A stretch of 64,000 bases of DNA. Source: Dehalococcoidia bacterium (GTDB taxonomy: Bacteria > Chloroflexota > Dehalococcoidia > Lucifugimonadales > Lucifugimonadaceae). Below the pieces are notes generated by a model that saw nothing but the letters and a program-made list of their open reading frames with translations, was not told the DNA's origin and made no database searches. Within the stretch, counting starts at the first letter, position 1. Each line of letters begins with the position of its first letter. Location of the stretch: contig PBVQ01000014.1 of the NCBI GenBank assembly GCA_002728715.1, positions 22,058 through 86,057 on the forward strand. The letters run 5' to 3'. A program made the translations under genes and the position numbers. Positions 18,749 through 29,768 of this stretch are shown in pieces.

Positions 18749-20659
18749 TTAAACTTCTCTAAATTCTCCGTCAACAGCATCATCATTATCATCATCATTC
18801 TGATCGTCATTTTTTCCATCATCATTAGTAGAACTTTGTGATTGCTGTTGAGAATCATATACAGATTGACCTACCGCCTGTAATGCTTTTTGCAATTCTT
18901 CCGTTGCAGTAGCTATTTCCGTAGTCTCGGATTTCTCATTTGATAATATGTCCTTGAGAGATTTAATTTTTGATTCAAGATCATTTTTTATTTCATCAGG
19001 AATTTTTTCTCCCTCCTCTTTAATTATTTTTTCAGCTTGAAAAACAGCGCTATCTGCAGCATTTCGTGTATCTACAGATTCTCTTTTTTGCTTATCTTCT
19101 TCTGCATTTTCTTCAGCTTCTTTTACAAGTTTGTCCACTTCTTCATCAGATAAACCTGAACGTCCAGTTATTGTAATGTTCTGTTCTTTTCCTGTGCCAT
19201 TATCCTTGGCAGAAACCTTGAGTATACCATCAGCATCAATATCAAATGTAACAGCAATTTGAGGTACTCCTCTTGGAGCTGGGAGTATGCCATCAAGATT
19301 AAACCTTCCTATAGAAGTATTATCTGATGCCATTTCTCTTTCACCCTGAACTACGTGTATTTCTACACTAGGTTGGTTGTCAGCTGCTGTTGTGAAACTT
19401 TCAGTCTTAGATGTAGGTATTGTTGTATTTCTTTCTATTAAGGTTGTTTTTACACCTCCTAAGGTTTCTATACCTAGAGACAACGGAGTAACATCTAATA
19501 ATAGTACATCTTTTACATCTCCTTGGAGAACACCAGCTTGAATAGCAGCTCCAACAGCAACTACCTCATCTGGATTGATTGATCTGTTAGGTTCTTTTTT
19601 AAAAAGTTTTGTAACAGTATCGATCACAGATGGCATTCTTGTCATACCTCCAACTAGCACAATTTCATCAATATCATTCGTGGTCAGACCCGCATCTTTC
19701 AGAGCATCTTGTGTTGGTTTAACCGTTCTCTTTACTAAATCAGCGGTTAGTTCTTCTAATTTAGACCTTGTCATGGTCATTTGAAGATGTTTTGGACCAG
19801 AAGAATCTGCAGAAATAAAAGGTAAATTTATTTCTGTAGACGCAACTGATGAAAGTTCAATTTTGGCCCTTTCTGCCTCGACTCTTAATCTTTGGTGAGC
19901 TGAAATATCATCTCTAAGATCGATTAGATTTTCTTTTTTAAACTCATCTGCAAGAAAGTTTACAATACAAAGATCAAAATCATCACCTCCAAGATGAGTA
20001 TCTCCATTTGTACTTTTTACCTCAAAAACTCCTTCACCGAGTCCAAGTATAGTTACATCAAAAGTACCACCACCTAAATCATATACTGCTATAGTTCTCT
20101 CACCTTCTTTATCTAATCCATAGGCTAATGACGCAGCTGTAGGCTCGTTTATGATTCGTAATACTTCAAGACCAGCAATTTGACCTGCAATTTTTGTAGC
20201 TTCTCTTTGGCTATCGTTGAAATAAGCAGGGACAGTTATAACAGCTTGCTTTACTTCATCTCCAAGTTTTGCTTCTGCATCTTCTTTCATTTTTCTTAGA
20301 ATCATTGCCGAAACTTCTGCAGGTGCACTAGTTTTTCCATTCAAAACAATGCCAACATCTCCTCCCTTCATCTTATCTAACTTGAATGAGACATTTTTTA
20401 TATCACTTTTTACTGATTTATCAGCGAATCTTCTACCCATGAATCTTTTTGCAGAATGAATTGTATTTTCTGGATTAGTAATTGCTTGCCTTCTAGCCAA
20501 TTCACCAACAAACCTTTCATCGGTCTTATCATTAAATGCAACCACTGATGGAGTTGTTCTTCTACCCTCATTATTTTCAATAATTTGTGGTTCACCACCA
20601 TCCATAACAGCCATAGCTGAATTTGTGGTTCCTAAATCTATTCCAATAATTTTTGCCAT
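18749..20659 (-). CDS. dnaK: Chaperone DnaK (Hsp70)
   Basis: ATP-driven chaperone. N-terminal [13 protein letters not shown], phosphate motif [12 protein letters not shown], and [10 protein letters not shown] of the nucleotide-binding domain are intact, followed by the substrate-binding beta domain (from about 390) and helical lid. The extreme C-terminus is acidic ([15 protein letters not shown]) and ends in EFREV, similar to the common EEVD-like bacterial tails. 636 residues. Third gene of hspR-grpE-dnaK, 19 bp after grpE, with AGGAG before the ATG. Expected to be induced by heat when HspR releases its operator. Confidence 0.98.
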   Translation of the reverse strand: MAKIIGIDLGTTNSAMAVMDGGEPQIIENNEGRRTTPSVVAFNDKTDERFVGELARRQAITNPENTIHSAKRFMGRRFADKSVKSDIKNVSFKLDKMKGGDVGIVLNGKTSAPAEVSAMILRKMKEDAEAKLGDEVKQAVITVPAYFNDSQREATKIAGQIAGLEVLRIINEPTAASLAYGLDKEGERTIAVYDLGGGTFDVTILGLGEGVFEVKSTNGDTHLGGDDFDLCIVNFLADEFKKENLIDLRDDISAHQRLRVEAERAKIELSSVASTEINLPFISADSSGPKHLQMTMTRSKLEELTADLVKRTVKPTQDALKDAGLTTNDIDEIVLVGGMTRMPSVIDTVTKLFKKEPNRSINPDEVVAVGAAIQAGVLQGDVKDVLLLDVTPLSLGIETLGGVKTTLIERNTTIPTSKTESFTTAADNQPSVEIHVVQGEREMASDNTSIGRFNLDGILPAPRGVPQIAVTFDIDADGILKVSAKDNGTGKEQNITITGRSGLSDEEVDKLVKEAEENAEEDKQKRESVDTRNAADSAVFQAEKIIKEEGEKIPDEIKNDLESKIKSLKDILSNEKSETTEIATATEELQKALQAVGQSVYDSQQQSQSSTNDDGKNDDQNDDDNDDAVDGEFREV

Positions 20660-20678
20660 TTTATCTCCTAATTATTTT

Positions 20679-21182
20679 CTATATATTTTTTTTGTCTTCT
20701 AATTTTGAAATTTCAACTTGTGCAGGCCTTACAACATTTTCTCCCCTAATATAACCTGGCCTTATTTCATTTAATATGATATTTGCTTCTTCTTTACTAA
20801 TTGTTGAGAGCAATGCATCATGCTTTCTTGGATCAAAAATTTCTCCTTTTGAATTAAATTTTTTATATCCTTCTGATGAAAGTATGTTTATTAAATTTTT
20901 GTGGATAGCATCTATTCCAGTAATCCAAGACTCATCTAATGTTTTATTATCTAAGGCGACGTCCAATTGATCTACAACTTCTAAAAGTTTCAGTACTAAT
21001 TGATTTTTAACTCTTTCTCTAATTTCTAATTGCTCCGCTTCTACTCTTTTTCTAAAATTAACTAAATCAGCTTGAGCTCTCTGAGCAAGAGATTTGTATG
21101 TGTCAATATCATCCTTTAGAGATTTAATTTCGCTATCATTAGATTCCAATGATTTTTTTTCATCCTTTTTCTTTTTTACCAT
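20679..21182 (-). CDS. grpE: Nucleotide exchange factor GrpE
   Basis: Dimeric exchange factor that removes ADP from DnaK. The long N-terminal coiled coil (residues about 15-75, including LAQRAQADLVNFRKR) is followed by the four-helix region and the C-terminal beta domain with the signature EIRPGYIRGENVVRPAQVEI. 167 residues is a little short, mostly in the acidic N-terminus. One base separates it from the hspR stop and 19 bp from dnaK, so it is in the same operon. Confidence 0.96.
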   Translation of the reverse strand: MVKKKKDEKKSLESNDSEIKSLKDDIDTYKSLAQRAQADLVNFRKRVEAEQLEIRERVKNQLVLKLLEVVDQLDVALDNKTLDESWITGIDAIHKNLINILSSEGYKKFNSKGEIFDPRKHDALLSTISKEEANIILNEIRPGYIRGENVVRPAQVEISKLEDKKNI

Positions 21183-21183
21183 T

Positions 21184-21711
21184 CTATAAAGCCCTTACAA
21201 AAGATAATAATTTTCTAATTTGAGATATAACATATTTTTTAGATTCGGCTGAAGGCGAATCTTCAGTATTTTCCAGTAATTCTAAAATTTCACTAAGTTC
21301 AACTACAAAATCTAAAACTAAACTCACTCCATTTAGGTTTAAACCAAGTTCGTCAGCTAGCCTTCGAATAACTCTAAGTCTCTCAACATCTGAATCTGAA
21401 TAGAGCCTTCTGCTACCTTCAGATCTTTGAGGACTCACTAGTCCTTCTTTATCATATTTACGTAATGTCTGAGGATGCATATCAGCCAGCCTTGCAGCAA
21501 CACTTATAACGTAAACACCAACAAACCTATCACTACGAGTATCTCCATCTCCATTAATTATATTTGACGATTTAATATGAACAATTGACTGATTGTGATG
21601 ATTTTCGTCATCGGATAAACTTAAATTTAGCAAATCTGACAACAAAGATCCTGCTCTATTAGAAGCAATATTCGTTTTTTTATTATATTTTTGAAAATTT
21701 CTTTCTCTCAT
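21184..21711 (-). CDS. hspR: MerR-type heat-shock repressor HspR
   Basis: HspR represses the dnaK operon by binding HAIR inverted repeats, with DnaK acting as co-repressor. The winged helix-turn-helix starts near residue 66 with YVISVAARLADMHPQTLRKYD and continues LVSPQRSEGSRRLYSDSDVERLRVI, which is characteristic of HspR rather than generic MerR. The C-terminal part is a short helical region. An N-terminal extension of about 65 polar residues is unusual; an internal start is possible but no ATG lies close to the domain. It is the first gene of the operon, where Streptomyces has it last, and it has a matching operator upstream. dnaJ is absent. Confidence 0.9.
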   Translation of the reverse strand: MRERNFQKYNKKTNIASNRAGSLLSDLLNLSLSDDENHHNQSIVHIKSSNIINGDGDTRSDRFVGVYVISVAARLADMHPQTLRKYDKEGLVSPQRSEGSRRLYSDSDVERLRVIRRLADELGLNLNGVSLVLDFVVELSEILELLENTEDSPSAESKKYVISQIRKLLSFVRAL

Positions 21712-21783
21712 ACTTTGAACTCAATAAACGTTTTTTTTATACTAAAGTTACATAATTTGATAAATCTATATAATATGATTAAC

Positions 21784-21812
21784 ATTGTAAAACTTGATAC
21801 ACCTTATGTCAA
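21784..21812 (-). promoter_or_regulatory. Sigma70 promoter of hspR-grpE-dnaK
   Basis: On the minus strand a perfect TTGACA (21807-21812) is followed after 17 bp by TACAAT (21784-21789), five of six to consensus. The start would be near 21777, giving a leader of about 65 nt before the hspR ATG. It is the best promoter match in the window and is overlapped by a HAIR-like operator. Confidence 0.8.
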
Positions 21813-21813
21813 C
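21793..21813. promoter_or_regulatory. HAIR-like operator for HspR
   Basis: CTTGATA, seven bases, TGTCAAC. The known HAIR consensus is CTTGAGT-N7-ACTCAAG, and both the 7-7-7 spacing and nine of the fourteen half-site bases agree (CTTGA on the left, TCAA on the right). It covers the -35 box and most of the spacer of the hspR promoter, the position expected for autorepression. It is an imperfect site, so binding is inferred. Confidence 0.65.
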
Positions 21814-21843
21814 TTTTTAAAAATTTCTATAAATTTATTATTT

Positions 21844-21886
21844 TACGAAAAATGACAAAATTACTTGAAATAGTATATTTTTCGTA
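21844..21886. promoter_or_regulatory. Perfect 10-bp inverted repeat over the zinc-ribbon gene promoter
   Basis: TACGAAAAAT at 21844-21853 and its exact complement ATTTTTCGTA at 21877-21886, 23 bp apart. Half-site centres are 33 bp apart, about three helical turns. The right arm lies in the -35/-10 spacer of the promoter at 21865-21893 and the dyad centre is on the -35 box. This looks like an operator for an unknown regulator; it does not resemble HAIR or CIRCE. Confidence 0.5.
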
Positions 21887-21893
21887 GTATGAT
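21865..21893 (+). promoter_or_regulatory. Sigma70 promoter of the small zinc-ribbon gene
   Basis: TTGAAA (21865-21870), 17 bp, TATGAT (21888-21893): five of six at each box with ideal spacing. The start would fall near 21900, giving a leader of about 64 nt to the ATG at 21964. The promoter is back to back with the hspR promoter. Confidence 0.7.
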
Positions 21894-21963
21894 TGATTTA
21901 ACTAATAAATTTTTTGTTATTATAGTTCCGACAATCGCGGAAACTTTGAAATAAGGAAAAAAG

Positions 21964-22125
21964 ATGATTTACTTAAAAGCGTGTCCTAAATGTCATGGTG
22001 ATATTGAACTAGTATCTTACCCTGATAATAAATTTTTACAATGTCTTCAATGTGGTCTAAGCATTGACTCGAGTGATGCTGCAAAAAAATTAGCTGAAGA
22101 TAAACACTTAGCTCATTCTAAGTAA
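21964..22125 (+). CDS. 53-residue zinc-ribbon protein
   Basis: A short gene with good support: promoter at 21865-21893, TAAGGAAAAAAG ribosome site directly before the ATG, and a coherent product. The peptide begins MIYLKACPKCHGD and has CLQCG twenty-odd residues later, so two CxxC knuckles form a four-cysteine zinc site; the last 18 residues are a charged helix ending in histidines. The YLKACP..C start resembles small zinc-ribbon proteins I associate with other Chloroflexota, from memory only. Function unknown: possibly ribosome- or RNA-polymerase-associated. Convergent with atpC, 14 bp apart. Confidence 0.75.
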   Translation: MIYLKACPKCHGDIELVSYPDNKFLQCLQCGLSIDSSDAAKKLAEDKHLAHSK

Positions 22126-22139
22126 ATTTCTATAAAAAT

Positions 22140-22391
22140 TTATTCTATTGAGTCGGCTAAAACTGTAACTTTATTATCTGAAACCTCAACAAAACCACCT
22201 GTAAGACTGTATTTCTTTGGTTCACCCTCAGCAGTAACTACAAGATTGCCTGAAAGTAAGGTAGACATAAAATCTGCGTGGGATGGCAAGATTGTAAACT
22301 CTCCCAACCCGCCTTTCGCGGTAACTTTATCAACTTGCCCCGAGAAAGCAATTCCTTCATTAGTAACTAGTTCTAAAAATAGTTTTGACAT
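22140..22391 (-). CDS. atpC: ATP synthase epsilon subunit, N-terminal domain only
   Basis: The 83-residue product contains the complete N-terminal beta-sandwich (GGLGEFTILPSHADFMSTLLSG, then YSLTGGFVEVSDNKVTVLAD) and stops directly after it. Typical epsilon subunits have about 130-140 residues, the extra being a two-helix C-terminal domain that inhibits ATP hydrolysis. The gene is last in the operon and its stop is followed by the convergent zinc-ribbon gene, so no room for the missing part exists. The ATG at 22391 is chosen over an upstream TTG. Coupling of gamma to the c-ring should be kept, autoinhibition lost. Confidence 0.92.
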   Translation of the reverse strand: MSKLFLELVTNEGIAFSGQVDKVTAKGGLGEFTILPSHADFMSTLLSGNLVVTAEGEPKKYSLTGGFVEVSDNKVTVLADSIE

Positions 22392-22407
22392 AAACAAAAT
22401 CAGAAAA

Positions 22408-24707
<2,300 letters not shown>

Positions 24708-24717
24708 AAATATACCC

Positions 24718-26229
24718 TCAAATCTTTACTGTTTGTTTAAAAGACTTGACTGCTTCATCAAGTTTATTTTTTTCATTATCAGCAATATCACCTGACTCAG
24801 AAATAGACTTAAGAACGTCAGATAAGTTGGCCGCGGCATAATCATGCCACTGAGATTCAAATTCTCTTACTTTCTCAACTGGAATATCATCTAGAGCACC
24901 TTGATTAGCAATATACAGTAGTGAAACCTGATTTTCAAAAGGTAATGGTGAATTTTCATCTTGCTTTAAAAGTTCTGTCAAACGAGACCCTCGCTCTAAC
25001 TGTCTTTTAGTAACAGCATCTAAATCATCAGTTCCAAACTGGGCAAATGTTGACAAAGATGCATATTGAGCCATTTCAGATTTCAAAGATCCTGATACAG
25101 ATTTCATCCCTTTTAATTGAGCAGCTGAACCAACTCTTGTTACTGATAAACCTGAATTAACAGCCGGCCGTATTCCAGCATTGAATAAGTCTGGTTCCAA
25201 ATATAATTGACCATCAGTTATAGAAATAACATTAGTTGGAACATATGCGGAAACATCTCCTGCTTGTGTCTCAATGATAGGCAACGCAGTTATAGAGCCA
25301 CCACCAGCATCTTTATTTAATCTCGCTGCTCTTTCTAGTAATCTTGAGTGCAAATAAAAAACGTCTCCCGGATAAGCTTCTCTACCTGGAGGCCTTCGAA
25401 GTAAAAGAGACATTTGCCTGTATGCCCAAGCGTGTTTTGTCAAATCATCATAAACAATTAATACATCTTTTCCTTGAGCCATAAAATATTCAGCAATTGC
25501 ACACCCAGCATAAGGAGCAAGATACTGCATTGGTGCAGGATCTGAGGCGTTAGCAGTAACAATTACAGTATTATCTAATGCACCATTTTCCTCTAATCTT
25601 GTGACAGTTTGAGCTACTTTGGATGCTCTTTGTCCTATCGCAACATACACTCCAATGATCCCACTATCCTTTTGGTTAATTAGTGCATCAACACAAACAG
25701 ATGTTTTTCCTGTTGCCCTGTCACCGATAACAAGCTCTCTTTGGCCTCTACCAACTGGAACCATAGCATCTACAATTTTTAGCCCAAACATTACTGGCTG
25801 ATCTACAGACTGACGTTCTCCTACGCCTGGGGCAATTTTTTCTACTGGAAAAGATTCACTTGTGTTTATAGAACCCTTACCGTCGAGAGGCCTGCCTAAG
25901 GAATCAACAACTCTACCTTTCATATCCTCCCCTACTGGTACTTCAATAATTCTACCAGTGCTTTTTACCTCATCTCCTTCTTTAATTTTTAAATAATCTC
26001 CAAGTATTACAGCTCCAACACTATCTTCTTCAAGGTTTAGAGCTAAACCCAAAATATCCCCTGGAAATTGTAATAATTCACTGTATCTAACTCCGGATAA
26101 ACCATGTATCCTAGCAACTCCATCTGCGGCTTCGACAACTGTACCAATGTCAACTTGAGTAAGATCACCACCAAATTCTTCTATTTGCTTCTTAATTACT
26201 GAAGCAATATCATGACTATTTACTGCCAT
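24718..26229 (-). CDS. atpA: ATP synthase alpha subunit
   Basis: Non-catalytic nucleotide-binding subunit of F1. P-loop GDRATGKT, the alpha-specific [12 protein letters not shown] segment, and the conserved [18 protein letters not shown] block are all present; the arginine finger lies in the region [11 protein letters not shown]. 503 residues from the ATG at 26229, which has GAGAG five bases upstream; an in-frame ATG at 26244 would add five residues but lies on the ribosome site. Between atpH and atpG in normal order. Confidence 0.98.
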   Translation of the reverse strand: MAVNSHDIASVIKKQIEEFGGDLTQVDIGTVVEAADGVARIHGLSGVRYSELLQFPGDILGLALNLEEDSVGAVILGDYLKIKEGDEVKSTGRIIEVPVGEDMKGRVVDSLGRPLDGKGSINTSESFPVEKIAPGVGERQSVDQPVMFGLKIVDAMVPVGRGQRELVIGDRATGKTSVCVDALINQKDSGIIGVYVAIGQRASKVAQTVTRLEENGALDNTVIVTANASDPAPMQYLAPYAGCAIAEYFMAQGKDVLIVYDDLTKHAWAYRQMSLLLRRPPGREAYPGDVFYLHSRLLERAARLNKDAGGGSITALPIIETQAGDVSAYVPTNVISITDGQLYLEPDLFNAGIRPAVNSGLSVTRVGSAAQLKGMKSVSGSLKSEMAQYASLSTFAQFGTDDLDAVTKRQLERGSRLTELLKQDENSPLPFENQVSLLYIANQGALDDIPVEKVREFESQWHDYAAANLSDVLKSISESGDIADNEKNKLDEAVKSFKQTVKI

Positions 26230-26265
26230 TAGACTCTCTTTCATCTATTACTATTTTTTTATTCA

Positions 26266-26799
26266 TTAATTTCTATGACCAATCAATTGTTCACTCAATA
26301 AATTAATTTTATTTTTTGTACTGCCATCAATTAACTTGTCGCCAATTCTTATCACAATACCACCTAAAATATTTTTATCTACATTCTCGTTAATGACTAC
26401 TTTCTTATTCTCTATATTTTCAATTTTTTTAGTGATTTTTTCCAGATTTTCCTTAGCAATAGGGACAGCAGTAGTAATGTCTACTTTCACTATGCCTTTA
26501 TATTCATCAGCCATTGAAGTGAAAATATTACTAACTTCTAAAAATTTAGATATATCTTTTCTAGTAATCATCAAAGAAATTAGATTTTGGATCAAACCAA
26601 TATTTTTTGAAAATAATTTTTTTACACCTTCAAGTTTTACGTCAATAGGTATTTGCTCAGCATCAAAAAAAGCTATGCAATCATTATCACTCAATATTAA
26701 TGTTGCATCTTCCATCTCTGAGAGCCACTTATCAATCTCATCTTTTTCAGATGCAATTGAAAAAACTGCTTGAGAATATCTTCTTGCACTTGTAGCCAT
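26266..26799 (-). CDS. atpH: ATP synthase delta subunit
   Basis: Peripheral stalk cap that joins F1 alpha to subunit b. The N-terminal six-helix domain begins ATSARRYSQAVFSIASE, and the C-terminal part has the family pattern GIVKVDITTAVPI ... NILGGIVIRIGDKLIDGSTKNKI. 177 residues, normal. It is placed between atpF and atpA. Confidence 0.94.
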   Translation of the reverse strand: MATSARRYSQAVFSIASEKDEIDKWLSEMEDATLILSDNDCIAFFDAEQIPIDVKLEGVKKLFSKNIGLIQNLISLMITRKDISKFLEVSNIFTSMADEYKGIVKVDITTAVPIAKENLEKITKKIENIENKKVVINENVDKNILGGIVIRIGDKLIDGSTKNKINLLSEQLIGHRN

Positions 26800-26815
26800 T
26801 ATTTACAAACCAATC

Positions 26816-27310
26816 TTAATTTTCCTTCAAACTTGAATCTAGTACTTTATTAATTAGCTTTGAATGAGTTTTTTCATCAAGAGAACTTTCTACAATTTTC
26901 TCAGCAGCAGCTATCGCTATTCCTGAGAAGTTTTTCCTTATCTCTTCAATTGCAGCAGATTTCTCTCTTTCAATATCAACTTTTGCTTTCTCAATCAATA
27001 TTTCTGATTCATCTTTCGCTTTTTCCTCAAGCTGTATTTTAAGTTTAGCTGCAGCATCTCTTGCATCTGAAACAATTTTTTGCCCTTCAATACGAGCAGA
27101 TGCTATCTCTTTTTCTATTTTTTCAGCAGTGGATTCAGCATCTTTTTTTGCATTCTCCGCCGCATCAAGGCTATTCTTTATTTTTTCTGCCCTACTATCT
27201 AACATTCCAATTATTGGCTTATATGCTAATTTGTAAAGCAAAAAAAATAAAACCAAAAAACTTACTAACTGAGTTAAAAGTTGCTGATATGTTATTCCTA
27301 ATGCGTCCAT
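26816..27310 (-). CDS. atpF: ATP synthase b subunit
   Basis: Peripheral stalk subunit with one N-terminal transmembrane helix (about residues 7-29, LLTQLVSFLVLFFLLY) and a long charged helix forming a right-handed coiled-coil dimer. 164 residues. A strong AAGGAAGA precedes the ATG. Only one b-type gene is present, so the stalk is probably a homodimer. Upstream is an unusual 96-bp gap with a stem-loop separating it from atpE. Confidence 0.95.
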   Translation of the reverse strand: MDALGITYQQLLTQLVSFLVLFFLLYKLAYKPIIGMLDSRAEKIKNSLDAAENAKKDAESTAEKIEKEIASARIEGQKIVSDARDAAAKLKIQLEEKAKDESEILIEKAKVDIEREKSAAIEEIRKNFSGIAIAAAEKIVESSLDEKTHSKLINKVLDSSLKEN

Positions 27311-27351
27311 GTTTTATCTTCCTTATCCAACAAATATATTCGTGACGGTTT

Positions 27352-27398
27352 TCCGCTAAGGCTAACAATTGTAAATCTTTACTTGAAAGCCAAGCGGA
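27352..27398 (-). other. Stem-loop between atpE and atpF
   Basis: On the minus strand TCCGCT (27398-27393) pairs with AGCGGA (27357-27352), and a second stem GGCT/AGCC follows after a small internal loop; the apical part contains a further GTAA/TTAC stem. There is no T-tract, so it is not an intrinsic terminator. It fills most of the 96-bp gap between atpE and atpF in an operon where other gaps are 10-25 bp. A role in mRNA stability, giving more c subunit than b, is an inference. Confidence 0.55.
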
Positions 27399-27406
27399 TT
27401 CCGAAA

Positions 27407-27652
<246 letters not shown>

Positions 27653-27665
27653 CTATTTTTCTAAA

Positions 27666-29024
27666 TCAGTGATCTTCTGCGTGGCCGTCGTCATGATCAC
27701 CGTGACTGGCGACAGCCATTACGCCAAATACTAGTGTGAGCATTGAAAATATAAATGCCTGGATAACACCCACAAATAACTCCAGACCCATAAAAGGAAT
27801 AATTCCAATTAATGGTAGCAAAAAAGCCATGGCTATAAGTAAAATTTCTCCCGCAAACATGTTACCAAATAGCCTAAACGTAAAACTAATAGTCCTTGTA
27901 AGCTCACCAAAAGCTTCAAGTATTCCTACAAATGTTGATATTGGACCTTTCTTAATTGGATTTATAATAAATTTACCACCATACCCTTTGACTCCTAGTC
28001 GTCTAAATCCCCATACTTGAACACTAATCATGGCTACTATTGCAATAGCTAAAGTCGTATTGATATCTGTACTAGCCCCTCTTAAGTATGGGACCAACAA
28101 TCCAACAGTTTTTGTACCTACTTTTTCACCTTCACCATTATAATCATATTCACTTTTTGAAATCTTATTTTTAATATTCTTTACATCACTTTTAGCAACT
28201 TGATAAGGTTCATAGGATAGATGATTTTTAAAATTTTCATAAGTTGTATCACCCTTTGAATCTTCACTTACATATACACCACTAGTAATAGCAGATATAT
28301 ATGCTTCTTCATACGAATGAATTTGTTCTAAATCATACCCTAAAATAGAGGATAATTTAGGTCTTTGCGCCTCCCCAAATCCTAATGGAACAACCTTACC
28401 TATGGGGCCATCATCAAACATTACAAAAGTATCATTTGCATGACTTTCTAAAACATGAAGTTTAGCTAAGGTCTTAATGACATCTTCACCAACATTATAA
28501 GAAGCATATTTATCACTTAATTCATCTTCATATTTATGATAATGATGGTGAACCCATTCATCTAAATCTTCTATTCTTCCTATTGATCCTACACCAGGCA
28601 TTATACCAACCCAGTTTGACATCATAACAACAAGAAAAATTGTTGTTACCAATGGCAAAAATAATCTACCTGAATGCTTTTTACCTCCTGCAACTCCATC
28701 TGCTGTATTTGAGAAAAACTCATATATCAATTCAAATAGAGACTGTAATCTTGTTGGAACTTCCGACATATTGCGCGTTGCTATCCAAGACAAGAATACA
28801 AGAATTATTCCAGCAAACCAAAACATAATAGAAGAATTGATTAACTTATAAGATCCTATACTTGTTACCTTCTCGGCTGGTATAGAAATAAATGGAATTG
28901 GACCTCCCAAAAAACCAAATCCTAAGGAGGCACCTAATGCACCACCCAATATTGAAAAAAATAAAAGAGAAATAGAAAAAAGTAAAAGTGCTAATATTTT
29001 TGGATTTTTAATTATAGATTTCAA
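27666..29024 (-). CDS. atpB: ATP synthase a subunit with large extracytoplasmic insertion
   Basis: Membrane stator subunit that forms the proton half-channels. The essential arginine is in TRTISFTFRLFGNMFAGE, and the C-terminal helices are normal. At 452 residues it is almost twice the usual 240-270. An N-terminal stretch of about 50 residues precedes the core, and about 155 polar residues (roughly 150-305) are inserted between NWVGIMPGVGSIG and the VPYLRGASTDINTTLA helix. The insert is rich in Tyr, Asp, Glu and has HHHYH at its start; topology places it outside the membrane. The C-terminus is His/Asp-rich. Start is TTG at 29024. Confidence 0.93.
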   Translation of the reverse strand: MKSIIKNPKILALLLFSISLLFFSILGGALGASLGFGFLGGPIPFISIPAEKVTSIGSYKLINSSIMFWFAGIILVFLSWIATRNMSEVPTRLQSLFELIYEFFSNTADGVAGGKKHSGRLFLPLVTTIFLVVMMSNWVGIMPGVGSIGRIEDLDEWVHHHYHKYEDELSDKYASYNVGEDVIKTLAKLHVLESHANDTFVMFDDGPIGKVVPLGFGEAQRPKLSSILGYDLEQIHSYEEAYISAITSGVYVSEDSKGDTTYENFKNHLSYEPYQVAKSDVKNIKNKISKSEYDYNGEGEKVGTKTVGLLVPYLRGASTDINTTLAIAIVAMISVQVWGFRRLGVKGYGGKFIINPIKKGPISTFVGILEAFGELTRTISFTFRLFGNMFAGEILLIAMAFLLPLIGIIPFMGLELFVGVIQAFIFSMLTLVFGVMAVASHGDHDDGHAEDH

Positions 29025-29046
29025 TTATAGTTGCCTAAATAACTAA

Positions 29047-29289
29047 TTATTTTTTTGTTTTTATTAAATTAATCAATAATTTTCGCATTCCAATTATAGA
29101 TACTAACAGACCAAGTAGTATTCCCAAAATAGTAAAAAGGGGTAATGTTTGAACTTTTTGGTCAATCATATGTCCAGTAAAAGTAAAAATGATGATTGTT
29201 AAGGATATGAACCAGCCAAATCCACCCATTTTTCCAAGAGAGGACAAGGTGTTTCCCCATGAATGTGTATTTTTCCCTTTATTATTCAT
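29047..29289 (-). CDS. AtpZ/AtpI-like small membrane protein
   Basis: An 80-residue protein with two transmembrane helices (about 24-42 and 51-72) joined by GHMIDQKVQTLPL, and a basic C-terminus. Its position directly upstream of atpB and the GH.ID pattern fit the AtpZ/AtpI family, which assists c-ring assembly or forms an ion channel with AtpI. No second gene of the pair is present. It is 22 bp from atpB and 12 bp from the bifunctional-nuclease gene. Confidence 0.8.
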   Translation of the reverse strand: MNNKGKNTHSWGNTLSSLGKMGGFGWFISLTIIIFTFTGHMIDQKVQTLPLFTILGILLGLLVSIIGMRKLLINLIKTKK

Positions 29290-29301
29290 TAGTATCTTTT
29301 T

Positions 29302-29760
29302 TTATTCTATATCCAAAGATTCAATAAAATCTTCAAAAATTGATAAATTTTCTGAGTTATCATCCATTGAGATGCCATTATTTTTCATAACATCATCTGA
29401 AACATAAATTTCAATCTTTGATCTTATTGCTATAGCTAACGCATCCGATGGCCTAGAATCTATAAATTGCTCTTCATCATCTTTGTCGTAATATATCCTG
29501 GAATAATAAGTATCATTTTCGATCTTATGTATCTCTATGAATTTTGGAATTATATTTTCTTTATCTAATAAATTAATGAATAAATCATGTGTCATAGGTC
29601 TTGTGACTTCAATTTTTTGCAATGCTACAATAATTGACTCAGACTCAAATTCTCCTACCCACAAGGGCAAGTATCTATTTTTATCAATTTCCTTTAATAT
29701 CACAATTCTTTGATTATTTATAATATTGGCTCTGATGCTATTAATTTCTACTTGTATCAT
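29302..29760 (-). CDS. Bifunctional nuclease family (DUF151) protein
   Basis: A 152-residue protein with the DUF151 pattern: LPLWVGEFESESI early, RPMTHDLFINLL in the middle, and SRPSDALAIAIRSKIEIYVSDDV at the end. Plant and bacterial relatives have been reported to have DNase and RNase activity, but the physiological role is unclear. It sits between pyrF and the ATP synthase genes, 8 bp after pyrF. Confidence 0.88.
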   Translation of the reverse strand: MIQVEINSIRANIINNQRIVILKEIDKNRYLPLWVGEFESESIIVALQKIEVTRPMTHDLFINLLDKENIIPKFIEIHKIENDTYYSRIYYDKDDEEQFIDSRPSDALAIAIRSKIEIYVSDDVMKNNGISMDDNSENLSIFEDFIESLDIE

Positions 29761-29768
29761 AAATATTA

